NCBI GenBank assembly: GCA_032622095.1
Contig: CP136063.1
Span: forward strand, 82,685,980 to 82,749,979
From: Siphonodentalium dalli
Taxonomy: Eukaryota; Mollusca; Scaphopoda; Gadilida; Siphonodentaliidae
Direction of reading: 5' to 3'
DNA length: 64,000 nucleotides
Positions 32,977 through 44,413 of the stretch are shown in pieces (within the stretch, counting starts at the first letter, position 1; the number at the start of each line of letters is the position of its first letter). The notes under the pieces are model-generated. The model was not told where the DNA came from, did no database searches, and worked only from the letters and a program-made list of their open reading frames with translations. Position numbers and translations under genes: made by a program.

Positions 32977-33430
32977 ATTAATTTAATTATGGTTATGCAA
33001 ACTTTGTCAACAAGGTTTGCGATAGCTAACTAGCTGACTGATTTCACTAGAACCCCAAATTCTAGCGATTTCATTGGAGTTAGCTGTCAAACGCTTTTCA
33101 CGCTGAGTATAAATTCAGCGTTCTCTTGGTACTCGGGTACTTCTGCTTGGACTAAATAAAACAATAACAAGAAAACTCTCCATATACCTGGGAACACTAA
33201 AGTACAGTAGTGGATCATTGAATATGTTTTGTGATCATAACAACATAGGGTACGGTTAACTATGTGGATTTTAGGGATATCATTTAGTGACTTATTTGAT
33301 TGTAACAAGTTAATTTGTTGTACAATTGCTAGCACTGAGCGCTAAATCGCACCATCCATGAATTGTGATTAACAATTGATGCTCTATGTGAAATGAAGTT
33401 GTTTTATCTGTTATGTTGAGTGTGGAAATC

Positions 33431-33434
<4 letters not shown>
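32977..33434 (+). repeat. Dispersed repeat 'R3', copy 1
   Basis: Shares long stretches with 35074-35470 and 38497-38987, for example ATAAATTCAGCGTTCTCTTG and a GATATCATTTAGTGACT segment. It stops at ATCAAGG, where a TA microsatellite and the Penelope-like element begin. No protein is recognised in it. Confidence 0.7.

Positions 33435-33481
<47 letters not shown>
33435..33481. repeat. (TA)n microsatellite at Penelope-like element border
   Basis: 47 bases of TA repeat directly abutting the 3' end of the antisense Penelope-like copy. Confidence 0.85.
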
Positions 33482-33487
<6 letters not shown>

Positions 33488-34571
33488 TTCTGTAGCCGAT
33501 CAAGGTCTGTATCCTAGCTGTATTATGATGGATTGTGAAATAACACCTTTAAAACCTTTGAAATTTATATACGAACAAGCTTTCGGCTTTCTCAAGTTCA
33601 CTCACAGTGAATATAATACAACGTTACACAGTTATATATACAAGATCCAACGTAATAGCAATGGCGCGTAATGTGACGTTATCACTGCTGATATAAAAAT
33701 GGCGCGCAATATAATATCTAGTAAGTTATAACCATTTGGCCATAAAGTCAGCATCTTTATTGATGTCCAGATGCAGGCTCCCGAATGCGTCTAGCATGTG
33801 TTGCTCTTTGATTCTGCGGTCCTCAAGCACGGGCAGACCACCACACAATACCTGTAGACGAATGTCTTTAACTGAATGGTCAGGTAAGTTGAAGTGGCGG
33901 GCATATGGTAATCCCACATCATGTTTCCTGATATCCTGTCGATGGCCATTAACTCTAATGCTTAGAGAATTGCCAGTCTCACCAATATAATGCATGTCGG
34001 CGCAACGAACACATGTCATGTAGTATATCACCGCAGCCGACGTACACGAATGTTTTCCTTTTGGTGTGAATCGCTTTCCATCCTTAGTATACATGACATC
34101 ATTGGAGATGAGTTTGCACAAGCCACACCTAGGCCTATGACATGGAAATGTCCCGCTGTCACGTCCATTCACGGTGTCATCGGCGAGTCGGCTCGACACA
34201 AGCTTATTTCGGATGTTCGGGGGCTGTCGCATGGCAAGAACTGGCCTCTCGGGGAACACATCACTGAGATAGTCATCTTCAGCCAACACATTCTGCAGAT
34301 CAGCCGCGATTCCACGCAATTTGTTTAATTCCCGATGGTAAGTTACAAGGCCCCGAAACGCCGCCGATAGCTGAGAAAGTTGGTTGTCGCGAACATCACT
34401 ATCTGAATTGATCCGATTATATCGCAAACTTTGACTAAATATCACGGATCGTTTACAATGATCCGGTGGAAACTTTCGGGGTTGAGATATGTATATCGGC
34501 TGTAGGTTTTCTGTAAACAGTCGTAGATAGAGTGTCTCCACATCTCTTGACGGTGACATCAAGAAAATTTA
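33482..34571 (-). pseudogene. Penelope-like element, 3' part with GIY-YIG endonuclease
   Basis: On the minus strand the frame 34562-33726 gives the end of a Penelope-like reverse transcriptase (SQSLRYNRINSDSDVRDNQL) and a Cys-containing linker (CHRPRCGLCKL). A GIY-YIG-type nuclease follows, with the paired motifs in VIYYMTC and MHYIGETGN, the RVNGHRQDI helix and the late FNLPDHS. A further upstream RT motif (FLDVTV) is visible at the 34560-34545 edge in another frame, so the element is both truncated and frameshifted. Beyond the stop (33726) is about 240 bp of 3' sequence reaching the TA repeat. Penelope-like elements copy themselves through RT and use the nuclease for target cutting; this copy looks dead. 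Confidence 0.85.
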
Positions 34572-34997
34572 CAGATATGATATCAGGAAACATGATGTGG
34601 GATTACCAGATGCCCACCACTTCAACTAACCTGACCATTCAGTTAAAGACATTCGTCTACAGGTATTGTGTGGTGGTTTGCCCGTGCGTGAGGACCGCAG
34701 AATTAAAGAGCAACAAATGATAGACACATTCGAGTCTGCATATGGGCATCAATAAAGATGCTGACTTTATGGCCAAATGGTTATAACTTACTAGATATTA
34801 TATTGCGCGCCATTTTTATATCAGCAGTGATTACGTCACATTACGCGCCATTGCTATTACGTTGGATCTTGTATATATAACTGTGTAACGTTGTATTATA
34901 TTCATTGTGAGTGAACTTGAAAAAGGCGAAAGCCGACAGCTTGTTCATATATAAATTTCAAAGGTCTTAAAGGTGTTATTTCACAATCCATCATCAT

Positions 34998-35002
<5 letters not shown>
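34572..35002 (+). pseudogene. Second Penelope-like 3' fragment in opposite orientation
   Basis: Starts with GATATCAGGAAACATGATG and repeats, in the opposite orientation, the last part of the neighbouring copy (nuclease C-terminus plus 3' tail). It has several small differences, including a destroyed frame and CATATGGGCATC in place of the original. It ends in (ATC)n and then (TA)n. The two fragments form an inverted dimer with no spacer. Confidence 0.8.

Positions 35003-35040
<38 letters not shown>
35003..35040. repeat. (TA)n microsatellite at the other Penelope-like border
   Basis: 38 bases of TA repeat after CATCATCATCATCAT. It is followed by the palindrome CCAAATTAAATTTGG, which also occurs at about 35998 and 36249. 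Confidence 0.8.
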
Positions 35041-35042
<2 letters not shown>

Positions 35043-35073
35043 AAATTAAATTTGGCTAAAATATATATATACC

Positions 35074-35556
35074 CCAAGTGATTTAATTGGACAGTTAGCT
35101 GTCACACGCTTTTCACGCTGAATATAAATTCAGCGTTCTCTTGGTACTCGGGTACTTCTACATGGATTAAATAAAACAATAACAAGAAATCTCTCCATAT
35201 ACCTGGGAACACTAAAGTACAGTATTTGATCATTGAATAGGTTTTTAGTAATCATAACAACATAGGGTACGGTTAACTATGTGCATTTTAGGGATATCAT
35301 TTAGTGACTTATTTGATTGTAACTAGTTAATTTGTGGTACAATTGCTAGCATTGAGCGCTAAATCTCACGAATCAAATCATCCATGAATTGTGATTAACA
35401 ATTGATGATCTATGTGAAATGAAGTTGTTTTATCTGTTATATTGAGTGTGGAAATCAAGGCCACAAATGAATAAATCCATCAATTGAGAATTCAGTTTTT
35501 GTCATTCAACGTCACCCAGACAGAACAGCCTAGCTACATGTGGATCCAACAATGAT
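35074..35556 (+). repeat. Dispersed repeat 'R3', copy 2
   Basis: 5' shortened relative to copies 1 and 3. It is closer by eye to copy 3 (for example TACTTCTACAT and GAATAGGTTTTTAGTAATC) than to the adjoining copy 1, so it is not simply a target duplication of the Penelope-like insertion. Confidence 0.65.
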
Positions 35557-35759
35557 TATCGGCCAAACCATTGCAATGTGTAGCTAAAAACCCTAAACAT
35601 TCCAAATAAAGTCTTCACATTACGGTTTCATATATATGTTTGTCTATCAAAAATATATCATTCTCACTCAGACATTCAACTTACTATAACTGTACAAAAT
35701 ATTTCTGCAATTATATATTTGCAGAGTTCTATTTCTACACTAAGCTATGTCGTTGTAAT

Positions 35760-36420
35760 CACATTCCATCTAGACTTAACATATATATATATATATATTT
35801 GTTCTATTATTAATTTTCCTAATATTAATTATCTTAAAGTCATATGGTGCTAAATTTCATGGTAGATATTATCTTCTAAAATGTATTTCATCTTACAAAT
35901 ACAATATTTCATAAAAACAAATGTTCAACTCGGTATAATTGAGTGTACATTCCAACTAGACTCAACATATATATATATATTTGTTCTATTATATACCAAA
36001 TTAAATTTGGCTAAATTATAATTTTCCTATATTTTTATAAATATTATATATATTTGTTCTATTATTAATTTTCCTAATATTAATTATCTTAAAGTTATAT
36101 GGTGCTAAATTTCATGGTAGATATTATCTTCTAAAATGTATTTCATCTTACAAACACAATATTTCATAAAAACAAATGTTCAACTCAGTATGATTGAGTG
36201 TACATTCCAACTAGACTCAACATATATATATATATTTGTTCTATTATATACCAAATTAAATTTGGCTAAAATATAATTTTCCTAATATTAATTATTTTAA
36301 AGTCATATGGTGCTAAATTGCATGGTAGATCTGATCTTCTAAAATGTATTTCATCCTGCAAATACAATATTTAATAAAAACAAAATGTTCAAAAGTATAA
36401 TTGAACAAAGTCAAACTATC
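35760..36420 (+). repeat. Tandem AT-rich repeat, units of about 205-257 bp
   Basis: ATATGGTGCTAAAT recurs at about 35841, 36098 and 36304, each followed by GTAGATATTATCTTCTAAAA or close variants and preceded by a TA run plus TTGTTCTATTA. Further single copies lie at about 37560-37750 and 39535-39660. No coding potential. Confidence 0.65.
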
Positions 36421-36873
36421 GCTATTCAAATTTCATATCATTTCATCTCAAAAATCAATTATTTATGTCAGATTATGCAAATTTCCATCCAACGCTATAC
36501 ATCATGCAATTGTTAATTGTTATGTTATAAACATGTTTATTCTTGTTATTAATAAATAACTAAATTTATATCACTCTTTATTGAGATCTCTGATCCTATA
36601 AGATAGGCTGGTGTAGGCCCAGCCCAAACAAAATCTTCTGGTGTCAATTCAAATGTTGGTATTTGGCTAAATTGGTTGATACCACTTTGTCATCCATGAC
36701 TGTATTGTATCAGGTGATTTATGTAACTCCATGTTGTGTTTCCATGAGAGGCCAGTGAGTGAGATATTCATAGAATAGTGCCCAGCTTCTGGGGCAGTCT
36801 GAGACTCATTTCACTTCATGTGCCTCCCAGGAAGGTTAAGACCACATGAATGGGCATAGACCACATGTGCGTT
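36421..36873. other. Repeat-rich DNA, no gene
   Basis: Shared with 39265-40100 (for example TTATGTCAGATTATGCAAAT and AGATAGGCTG.TGTAGGCCCA). This is part of the 35-41 kb direct-repeat block; no protein is recognised. Confidence 0.5.
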
Positions 36874-37160
36874 ATATAATGCTAGAGAAGCTCAGTCGTC
36901 TATTTGATACGAACAAAAATGAAAGAATCAACCATCGCATTTTCATATATGCACCAAAGGGCACACTCTGGAGCAGAAAGTTTCGAGGACTTTGTCATTC
37001 TGCGGTCCATTCAACAACCCACGGTGCAGGAAAATCGCTAATTTTATTAGCACAATCTGTTGGTGTCGCTTGTCATGAAACAGATCCAATGACGATGCAA
37101 TTGAGAACAAGAGACAAATCAGCTCTTTCTCATTTCCTTTTGCCAGTCGCAGAATGACTA
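36874..37160 (+). pseudogene. ORF-X partial copy
   Basis: Open for most of its length. It retains the full central block with HSTTHGAGKSLILLAQSVGV, which the longer copies lack. It ends early, after SHFLLPVAE, by a one-base change of frame. Confidence 0.5.
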
Positions 37161-37249
37161 TAAACAGCAACGATACATGAGACGAAAAAAGAAATGTAAT
37201 TGTGAAATAAAAAAGTTAATATTTCAAGTTGGGGAAACAAATTTCTTAT

Positions 37250-38496
37250 GTCAAATGTCAGTCTATGACATGAAAAGTTAACAGCAAAAATTATTCCTGT
37301 CACAGTTATCACTAAATATTTTAAAGTTACTGTCTTAAATATCACAATTGCTACATCTATATATATGTAACTAAAAAACCATAAACATTCCAAATAAAGT
37401 CTTCACATCGGTTCATATATATAATATTTGTCTATCAAAAATATATCACTCAGACATTCCACTTACTATAACTGTAAAAATATTTCTGCAATTATATATT
37501 TGCAGAGTTCTATTTCTGCGATTATATATTTGCAGAGTTCTATTTCTACAATAAGCTATATGTAGTTGGAATTACATTCCATCTAGACTTAGCATATATT
37601 TGTTCTATTAATTTTCCTAATATTAATTATCTTAAAGTCATATGGTGCTAAATTTCATGGTAGATATTATCTTCTAAAATGTATTTCATCTTACAAATAC
37701 AATATTTCATAAAAACAAATGTTCAACTCAGTATAATTGAACAAAGTCAAACTATTGTATTATTCATCATTTCATCTCAAAAATCAATTATTTATGTCAT
37801 ATTATGCAAATTTCGATCCAACGCTATACATCATGCAATTGTTAATTGTTATAAACATTGGTTAAACATTTTAATTAAACTACCGTGTCGCATATTTAAT
37901 CAACAAACCTTTCATCAGTTATACATATAACTTAGTGCTATATAATATATATTAGGCTTGTTCTAATATTTTATCGGATTTCGACAGTAATCAGTTGAAA
38001 TTATTTTTTCCATTTTTTAATTTTGGTTATATTACTTCCTTGTATGTTCTACTACGTTCGTGAAAATTACGACAATTTCCTATCCTAAATTTCACACTTC
38101 TCGTTCATATATCATTAAATCATCACATATATTTAGTCATTACCATTTCCTACTCATAAAATAGTAGTTCATTCACATTCATGATCTTCGTCAGTTCACA
38201 ATTCGTATGCAATGATTCATATTTGTGCATTATTAGTTGAATGTTTTCAGTGGTATTTTCATCCATTCATAAATTCGTGAAGCATGGCGAGCGTAATAAT
38301 TCGTATCAACCTTTCAGTGACCAAGTAACATTATTCAAATACTTTCATTCATAACAAACATCATAATTGTTGTATTGTTCGTATATTTCCAAATGTAACT
38401 TTTCAATGTCATAAATGAGCGTTTTCTTACGTATCGTGTTCTTAAGTTATTTACTTTGCTAAAAACTATCCAATTATTCGAAGAGAGCTCCTCATA
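37250..38496. other. Repeat-rich DNA, no gene
   Basis: Holds one more copy of the 205-257-bp AT-rich repeat (37560-37750). From 37858 it carries sequence equivalent to 26045-26520 and 32130-32560 of the duplicated units (TTAAACTACCGTGTCGCATA and onward). It includes the uninterrupted R1 target at 38277. Confidence 0.5.
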
Positions 38497-39063
38497 TTAC
38501 TTCATATTAATTTAATTATAGTCATGCAAACTTTGTCAACAAGATTTGCGATAGCTAACTAGCTGACTGATTTCACTGGAACCCCAAACTCTAGCGATTT
38601 AATTGGACAGTTAGCTGTCACACGCTTTTCATGCTGAGTATAAATTCAGCGTTCTCTTGGTACTCGGGTACTTCTACATTGATTAAATAAAACAATAACA
38701 AGAAATCTCTCCATATACCTGTTAACACTAAAGTACAGTATTTGATCATTGAATAGGTTTTTAGTAATCATAACAACATAGGGTATGGTTAACTATGTGC
38801 ATTTTAGGGATATCATTTAGTGACTAATTTGATTGTAACTAGTTAATTTGTGGTACAATTGCTAGCACTGAGTGCTAAATCTCACGAATCAAATCATCCA
38901 TGAATTGTGATTAAAAATTGATGATCTATGTGAAATGAAGTTGTTTTATCTGTTATGTTGAGTGTGGAAATCAAGGCCACAAATGAATAAATCCATCAAT
39001 TGAGAATTCTGTTTTTGTCATTCAATGTCACCCAGACAGAGCAGCCTAGCTACATGTGGATCC
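38497..39063 (+). repeat. Dispersed repeat 'R3', copy 3
   Basis: Complete relative to the other two; continuous with the unit-type sequence upstream, which shows the ancestral order across the 32976 breakpoint. Confidence 0.65.
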
Positions 39064-39200
39064 TATCCTAAAAAAGGGGGTAGCAGGAAGACAGACCGAT
39101 AGGGCTAAGCTTCCCCCGACAATGCACTGCTTTACTTTATTATGTATTAATGCCACTGTATCATTCGTGTGTATTGTAAATAAACTATCCTATCCTATCC
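39064..39200 (+). mobile_element. Very short LINE 3'-end insertion
   Basis: About 137 bp inserted between GTGGATCC and ATCAATAATTATCGG; the matching sequence at 35545-35565 has no insert. It contains GGTAGCAGGAAGACAGACCG, close to GGCAGCAGGAAGACGGCC near the 3' end of the minus-strand LINE at 45274. It ends AATAAAC(TATCC)n, the same type of pentanucleotide tail. A 5'-truncated LINE of a related family, or a SINE sharing its tail, fits best. Confidence 0.6.
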
Positions 39201-40101
39201 ATCAATAATTATCGGCCAAACCCTTACAATATGTAACTAAAAAAAACCATAAACATTCCAAATGTTCAAATCAGTATAATTGAACAAAGTCAAACTATTG
39301 CTATTATTCAAATTTCATCTCAAAAATCAATTATTGATGTCAGATTATGGCAATTTCCATCCAACGCTATACTTCATGCAATTGTTAATTGTTATAAACA
39401 TGTTTATTCTTGTTATTAATAAATAACTAAATTTATATCGGAACTCTGATCCTATAAGATAGGCTGTTGTAGGCCCAACCCAAACAAATTTTTCTGGTGT
39501 CAATTCAAATTTGGTATTTGGCTAAATTGGTTATAATTAAAGTCATATGTTGCTAAATTTCATGGTAGATATAATCTTCTAAAATGTATTTCATCCTGCA
39601 AATACAATATTTAATAAAAACCAATGTTCAACTCAGTATAATTGAACAAAGTCAAACTATTGCTATTATTCAAATTTCATCTCAAAAATCAATTATTTAT
39701 GTCAGATTATGCAAATTTCCATCCAACGCTATACATCATGCAATTGTTAATTGTTATAAACATGTTTATTCTTGTTATTAATAAATAACTAAATTTATAT
39801 CACTCTTTATTGGTATCTCTGATCCTATTAGATAGGCTGTTGTATGCCCAGCCCAAACAAAATCTTCTGCTGTCAATTCAAATGTTGGTATTTGGCAAAA
39901 TTGGTGAATACCAGTTTGTCATCCATGACTGTATCAGGTGGTTTATGTAACTCCATGTTGTCTTTCCATGAGAGGCCAGTGAGTGGGATATTCTTAGAAT
40001 GATGTCCAGATTATGGGGCAGTCTGAGACTCATTTCTCTCCATGGGCCTCCCAGGAAGGTTAATACCACATGAATGTACATAGACCACATGTGCGTTACA
40101 T

Positions 40102-40378
40102 AATGCTAGAGAAGCTCAGTCGTCTATTTGATACGAACAACAGTGAAAGAATCAACCATCGCATTTTGACGTATGCACCAAAGGGCACACTCTGGAGCAG
40201 AAATTTTCGAGGACTTTGTCATTCTGCGGTCCATTCAACAACCTACGGCACAGGCAAATCGCTAATTTTATTAGCAAACTCTGTTGGTGTCGCTTGTCAT
40301 GACACAGATCCAATGATGGTGCAATTGAGAAAGAGACAAATTAGCTCTTTATCATTTCCGACGCCAGTCACAGAATGA
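40102..40378 (+). pseudogene. ORF-X partial copy
   Basis: Parallel to 36874-37160, with SLILLANSVGVACHDTDP intact. A three-base loss in LRKRQ and a later frame change precede the stop. Upstream sequence (39470-40100) matches 36620-36873, placing it in a direct-repeat block with 35074-37250. Confidence 0.5.
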
Positions 40379-40449
40379 CTATAAACATGACTAAAAAAAA
40401 CATGTAATCATGAAGTAAAAACCTAAATATTTCAAGTTGGGGAAAACAA

Positions 40450-41890
40450 TTGATGTTATTTTTACCAAGGATTGAATGCTCATATAATATTAAATTCCTG
40501 CCAAATATTACATGTATCTAAATGCTGCATTTCACGTTTTATTATAGAAGACTGTGAGAGAAGAGGATTTGACACACTTTTTTCATGTATATGAAGCCAT
40601 CTGTTATTGCTCCAATAATTATATAATGGTTGGATATACAGAACCACAGCCATTGGATTTTCGTCGCGAACCAACGTGTAGCCGGCAATGTACATATTGT
40701 ACTCTTATCAATTGTTGATGATGCCAAATGAATTGTCGCCATGAACCATGTTTATCTCTTGAAGCGATATTTGTATACCAACGGCTATCTCAGTGCTATA
40801 TATCACGTATATGGTATGTTATGGTAACCAGGAAACAAAATATATGTGTTATATCATCCGTTAATTACATTAGACAAAGAAATGGGTTTAAACTAGTTAC
40901 CACGTTCGTGATAAATCAACATAATATAATTTTTCAGAGAGTTTGATGTTCCAACCAATAATTAATAGGAAATTGTCAACTTATACAACAATCCAAACAA
41001 TTTTGTTTTCATAGTATTATTTACAAATATCGTATACATTCGGGCATAATATTTCTGACAAAAACATTTTGTCGGAAATGCGATGGAGGTGCGATATGCG
41101 GTTGAGATTTGTTTATATTTTATATTATTTATTCATTGAGAGATATCTCTCGAATAAGTACTTGTATTTTTGGGTATCTCTCTTTAACACCACACTAGTA
41201 GATACATTCAATGAAATCACATCTTAACTAACATCATCAATCCTAAATTGCATTGTACTACACAATTAAGAACAGAAAATAAAATCAGCTGATTGTGTAT
41301 TTTATGTGATTTTCTGACTGTTTTCATTTACATGTGTTGAATAATTCCAACTATTGAATCTGAAAATATATGTAAAATTGGCGTACATTGTTATAGAGCT
41401 TCTGATCAGAGGTGTAAATGTAAACGATTGTTTCCAAGCGGTAGTGTAGATCTCTATTTCGGATCAGGCAGGATATACTGTACAGGAATTCTAGTTTATT
41501 GCTCGCGATGATTTGTATTAACTTATAATACTTGATAAATCGAACTTGATATGTGCATATGACTCACACTGTGACATCGAAGAATTCGTATTTTAGCAAT
41601 TTATTTAATTTTTGTTGCTTTGTTTTAAACAGTATATTTTTTGCTTAGAAGATTGCATATGGTATGATTTTGTATATAGGATATGATCATAATATGTTTA
41701 TTGACAACTTAAACCCAGTAGGGGTAGATCAATCGATGCATACATCAAATATAAGCAGCATCAATACATATAACATTATAAAATGAAATTGGTAGACACA
41801 TGAGTCATGGAAATTAATTAATATATGTAACCGTTTTAAGCACTTTCTCTCTCTTTTTCAATATTTTTTCATAAAAAACATGATATATAT
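40450..41890. other. Repeat-derived, then unassigned AT-rich DNA
   Basis: 40480-41100 resembles 24830-25320 and 30300-30830 of the duplicated units (AGAAGAGGATTTGACACAC, TATAATGGTTGGA). From about 41100 to 41890 I see nothing. Confidence 0.45.
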
Positions 41891-41984
41891 AATGCTGATT
41901 ATGGTATGTATAATGTTGTCTATGTTTATTTTGAGCATTGTTCTTGTATTGAAAATAAGGTTATTCATTAATTTTTTTTATTTT

Positions 41985-42535
41985 CCTTGCAGAAAAATGG
42001 TCTTCATGGGATATTTGTTGCTTGTTATGGCGGTTCATACATTCCAGGATTACAGAAAAGCTTGTGGTAAGTTTTTTGATTGGTGAAAACTGATTTGAAA
42101 TTTCACAATATGTGGGGATTTTTGTTGCCTGTTATGGCAGTTCACACATTCCAGGAGTACAGAAAAGCGTGTGGTAAGTTTTTTGATTGGTGAAAACTGC
42201 TTTGAAATTTCACAACATGCGGGGATTTTTGTTGCCTGTTATGGCGGTTCACACATTCCAGGAGTACAGAAAAGCGTGTGGTAAGTTTTTTGATTGGTGA
42301 AAACTGCCTTGAAATTTCACAACATGCGGGGATTTTTGTTGCATGTTACGGCGGTTCACACATTACACGATTGCAGAAAAGAGTGTGGTAATATTTTTGA
42401 TTGGTGAAAACTGCCTTGAAATTTCACAACATGCGGGGAATTTTGTTGCTTGTTATGGCGGTTTACACATTCCAGGGTTACAGAAGAACGTGTGGTAAGT
42501 TTTTTAATTGGTGAAAACTGCCTTGAAATTTCAAT
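41985..42535 (+). repeat. 107-bp minisatellite, about five units
   Basis: GTGGTAAGTTTTTTGATTGG begins at 42064, 42171, 42278, 42385 (degenerate) and 42492, exactly 107 bp apart. Each unit contains CACACATTCCAG shortly before GTACAGAAAAGCGTGTG|GTAAG. The array therefore repeats an AG...GTAAG pair that looks like a tiny exon with acceptor and donor. The first unit is preceded by TTTTCCTTGCAG|AAAAATGG. Confidence 0.8.
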
Positions 42536-42717
42536 TTCACAACGTAGATTATGCTCATTATGGCGCTACGTAATTCATCATTAACCAATTTGCCTCACCA
42601 TTGATAACACGCAATCAATCTAAATTATTTCCTGGGTATTAAAAACAAAAGTAATCATTTCATTAATATTTATTGTGCCCAAACATAAAAATATAACATA
42701 TACAATTGGTTTTATGT

Positions 42718-43010
42718 CTGGACGGTACATTGAAGAATCCACTCGACTGACGTTAGATTTGATTGACAAATGTGAAAAAACTCATGGACTTCGAAAAAGC
42801 ATTTGACTCTCAAGAATGGGCTTACATAGAGAAGTGCTTAGGCTTTTTCAAATTTGGAACTTCAATTAAAAGATGGGTTAAAACCTTCTACACAGACACC
42901 TATAGCTATGTAATCAATATTTAATCTTTCAAATAAAATACAAATTTGCAGGAGTAAGGTAAGGTGACCCACTAAATATTAATTATTTGATCGAATGACT
43001 CAAAAAATCC
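42718..43010 (+). pseudogene. L1-like reverse transcriptase fragment
   Basis: Contains GRYIEESTRLTLDLIDKCEK, a small deletion, then MDFEKAFDSQEWAYIEKCL and IKRWVKTFYTD. A damaged GVR.GDPL follows at about 42953. This is the order of RT motifs in L1/Tx1-type LINEs. Stops and a frame change follow; only about 100 codons survive. Confidence 0.7.
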
Positions 43011-43470
43011 CTGTTCACATAACGAGTACATATAGGGCACTTCAGTGTTTAACTGTCCTTTTTTATCTTTCTGTGGGATAAACGAGTCTGTATGTGCACA
43101 TTAGTATATATTTATCGACCTGTACTGGTCTGTGGAATCGGACCCCGATGTGTAACAAAAGCGAGCATAATTTGCCTTCATTTTTTCTTATTTTCGTGTT
43201 TATATTTGCAGGAAAGCGCAATTCAAACTAGTGTGGCTTCAACAGAGATTTTCTGTTACCCAGTGACCACAAACGAGGAGCCCAGAGCAACAAGAACACA
43301 GCGTCAACAAACGTTAGCTCATCCGAGGCACAAGTTCAAATCCACTGGATCTATTCGAGTGGGTTACGTTGAACCAGCATGCCTAAATTCCGTCTCGCGG
43401 TTGCATACATATAAATCCCATATATAACTAGGACTTTGTCCACACACTCGCATCATGTTGGCTGTTTGAA
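43011..43470 (+). other. Region with an unassigned open frame
   Basis: A frame open from 43092 to 43427 contains a plausible acceptor (TTTATATTTGCAG, ending near 43212). The following 70 codons are of unremarkable composition. No domain is recognised; it may be an exon or repeat-derived. Confidence 0.2.
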
Positions 43471-43473
43471 TGA

Positions 43474-43770
43474 CCTCCGCTGGCGGCTGATCACACGGTG
43501 TAAACGACCCAAGCATTCGATGGTAGCATGGCGGATTCGATGCGCATCACATCATTTGTTTAATTCATTGCCCCCCCCCCCCCCCCACGCAGGCGGCTCT
43601 GGTCACAGGGCGTAATCGAGCCGAGGATTCGATGAGTGCGTGGCGGTTTCGATGGGCATGACATCGGCTGTTTAATTCATTGACCACCGCTGGCGGCTCT
43701 GATCACAGTTTAACCGATCCGAGGATTCGATGGCAGCATGGCAGATTCGATGGATGCCGATGAGCGTTTT
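43474..43770 (+). repeat. GC-rich imperfect tandem repeat with poly(C)
   Basis: Three units of about 97-111 bp contain GGCGGCT, GATCACA or GTCACAG, GAGGATTCGATG and GTTTAATTCATTG (about 43480, 43590, 43690). A run of about 16 C separates the first two. Composition is clearly richer in GC than the flanks. Confidence 0.6.
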
Positions 43771-43865
43771 TGTGCATATTTCTGTTATTAAAGTGTGGTA
43801 ACTCCTAATAATATTATCCCTGCATGATAATGGACAGGTAAATGCTAATATTTGGTCATTTGCCA

Positions 43866-44090
43866 ATTGTATAGACCCTTCTCACATATCTATAGGCCGT
43901 CTAATATGTGCAGATGGCTCGGGGTATGTAGATATCCAGTTCACCCGCCAGGTACTACCAACGAAAAAATCAGCGCACTTGATAAAACGTTGTGATTTTA
44001 CTAAATTGTCACAAATTTGCATTGTCTAAAGCAAGAGCGTATAGGCGGATATATCGCCAACTCGCACTGTGCTTTCCAGATTATAACTGA
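43866..44090 (+). repeat. Dispersed repeat 'R2', sense copy
   Basis: Matches the reverse complement of 14516-14712 over its length. The next 100 bases up to 44215 include AACATATCCTC.CG.AATTACG, which recurs at 58210. Confidence 0.55.
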
Positions 44091-44215
44091 TTGCAATAAC
44101 CGATATAACGTAGCAGAAGTGAGGTGGGTGTAGACACAAATGATAAGCAAATATGTAAAGGTCCGCATACCCCATATACAAGTACCCAACATATCCTCAC
44201 GAAATTACGCACAAA

Positions 44216-44413
44216 ATGGTAGCACATTCATACATCTGTTTGTTGTTAGTCGCTATAGCACTGTCGATTTTTGCCTCATCACTCAATTCAACGTGTTTAT
44301 ATATAAAGTCACCAGTCGGATTATTGTACACATCTCATGTCCACAAGAGACTATGTAGAAGATTCCTCACATCTATGAAGACAGACTATGTAGAAGATTC
44401 CTCACATCTATGA
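44216..44413 (+). CDS. Possible small secreted peptide (65 aa)
   Basis: The frame begins MVAHSYICLLLVAIALSIFA, which has the shape of a signal peptide: short n-region, long hydrophobic core, small residues near 20-22. About 40 residues follow with two Cys. Its C-terminal codons run into a 35-bp tandem repeat, and a poly(A) signal (AATAAAG) lies at about 44500. The upstream 50 bases recur at 58200 in front of a different sequence, so the ATG context may belong to a repeat. No family is recognised. A chance frame is a real alternative. Confidence 0.3.
   Translation: MVAHSYICLLLVAIALSIFASSLNSTCLYIKSPVGLLYTSHVHKRLCRRFLTSMKTDYVEDSSHL

Noticed and set aside
33050-35470. R3 copies on each side of the Penelope-like element as a long target duplication
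   Set aside because: Copy 2 is closer to the distant copy 3 than to the adjoining copy 1, so the two flanks were not made by this insertion.
36990-37080. GAGKS in ORF-X as a possible Walker A (P-loop) motif
   Set aside because: The required Gly five residues before GK is missing (THGAGKS is preceded by S-T), and no Walker B follows. A chance match is more likely.
43330-43350. AGTTCAAATCC as a tRNA or SINE B box
   Set aside because: No A box and no tRNA-like stems could be found in the preceding 100 bases.
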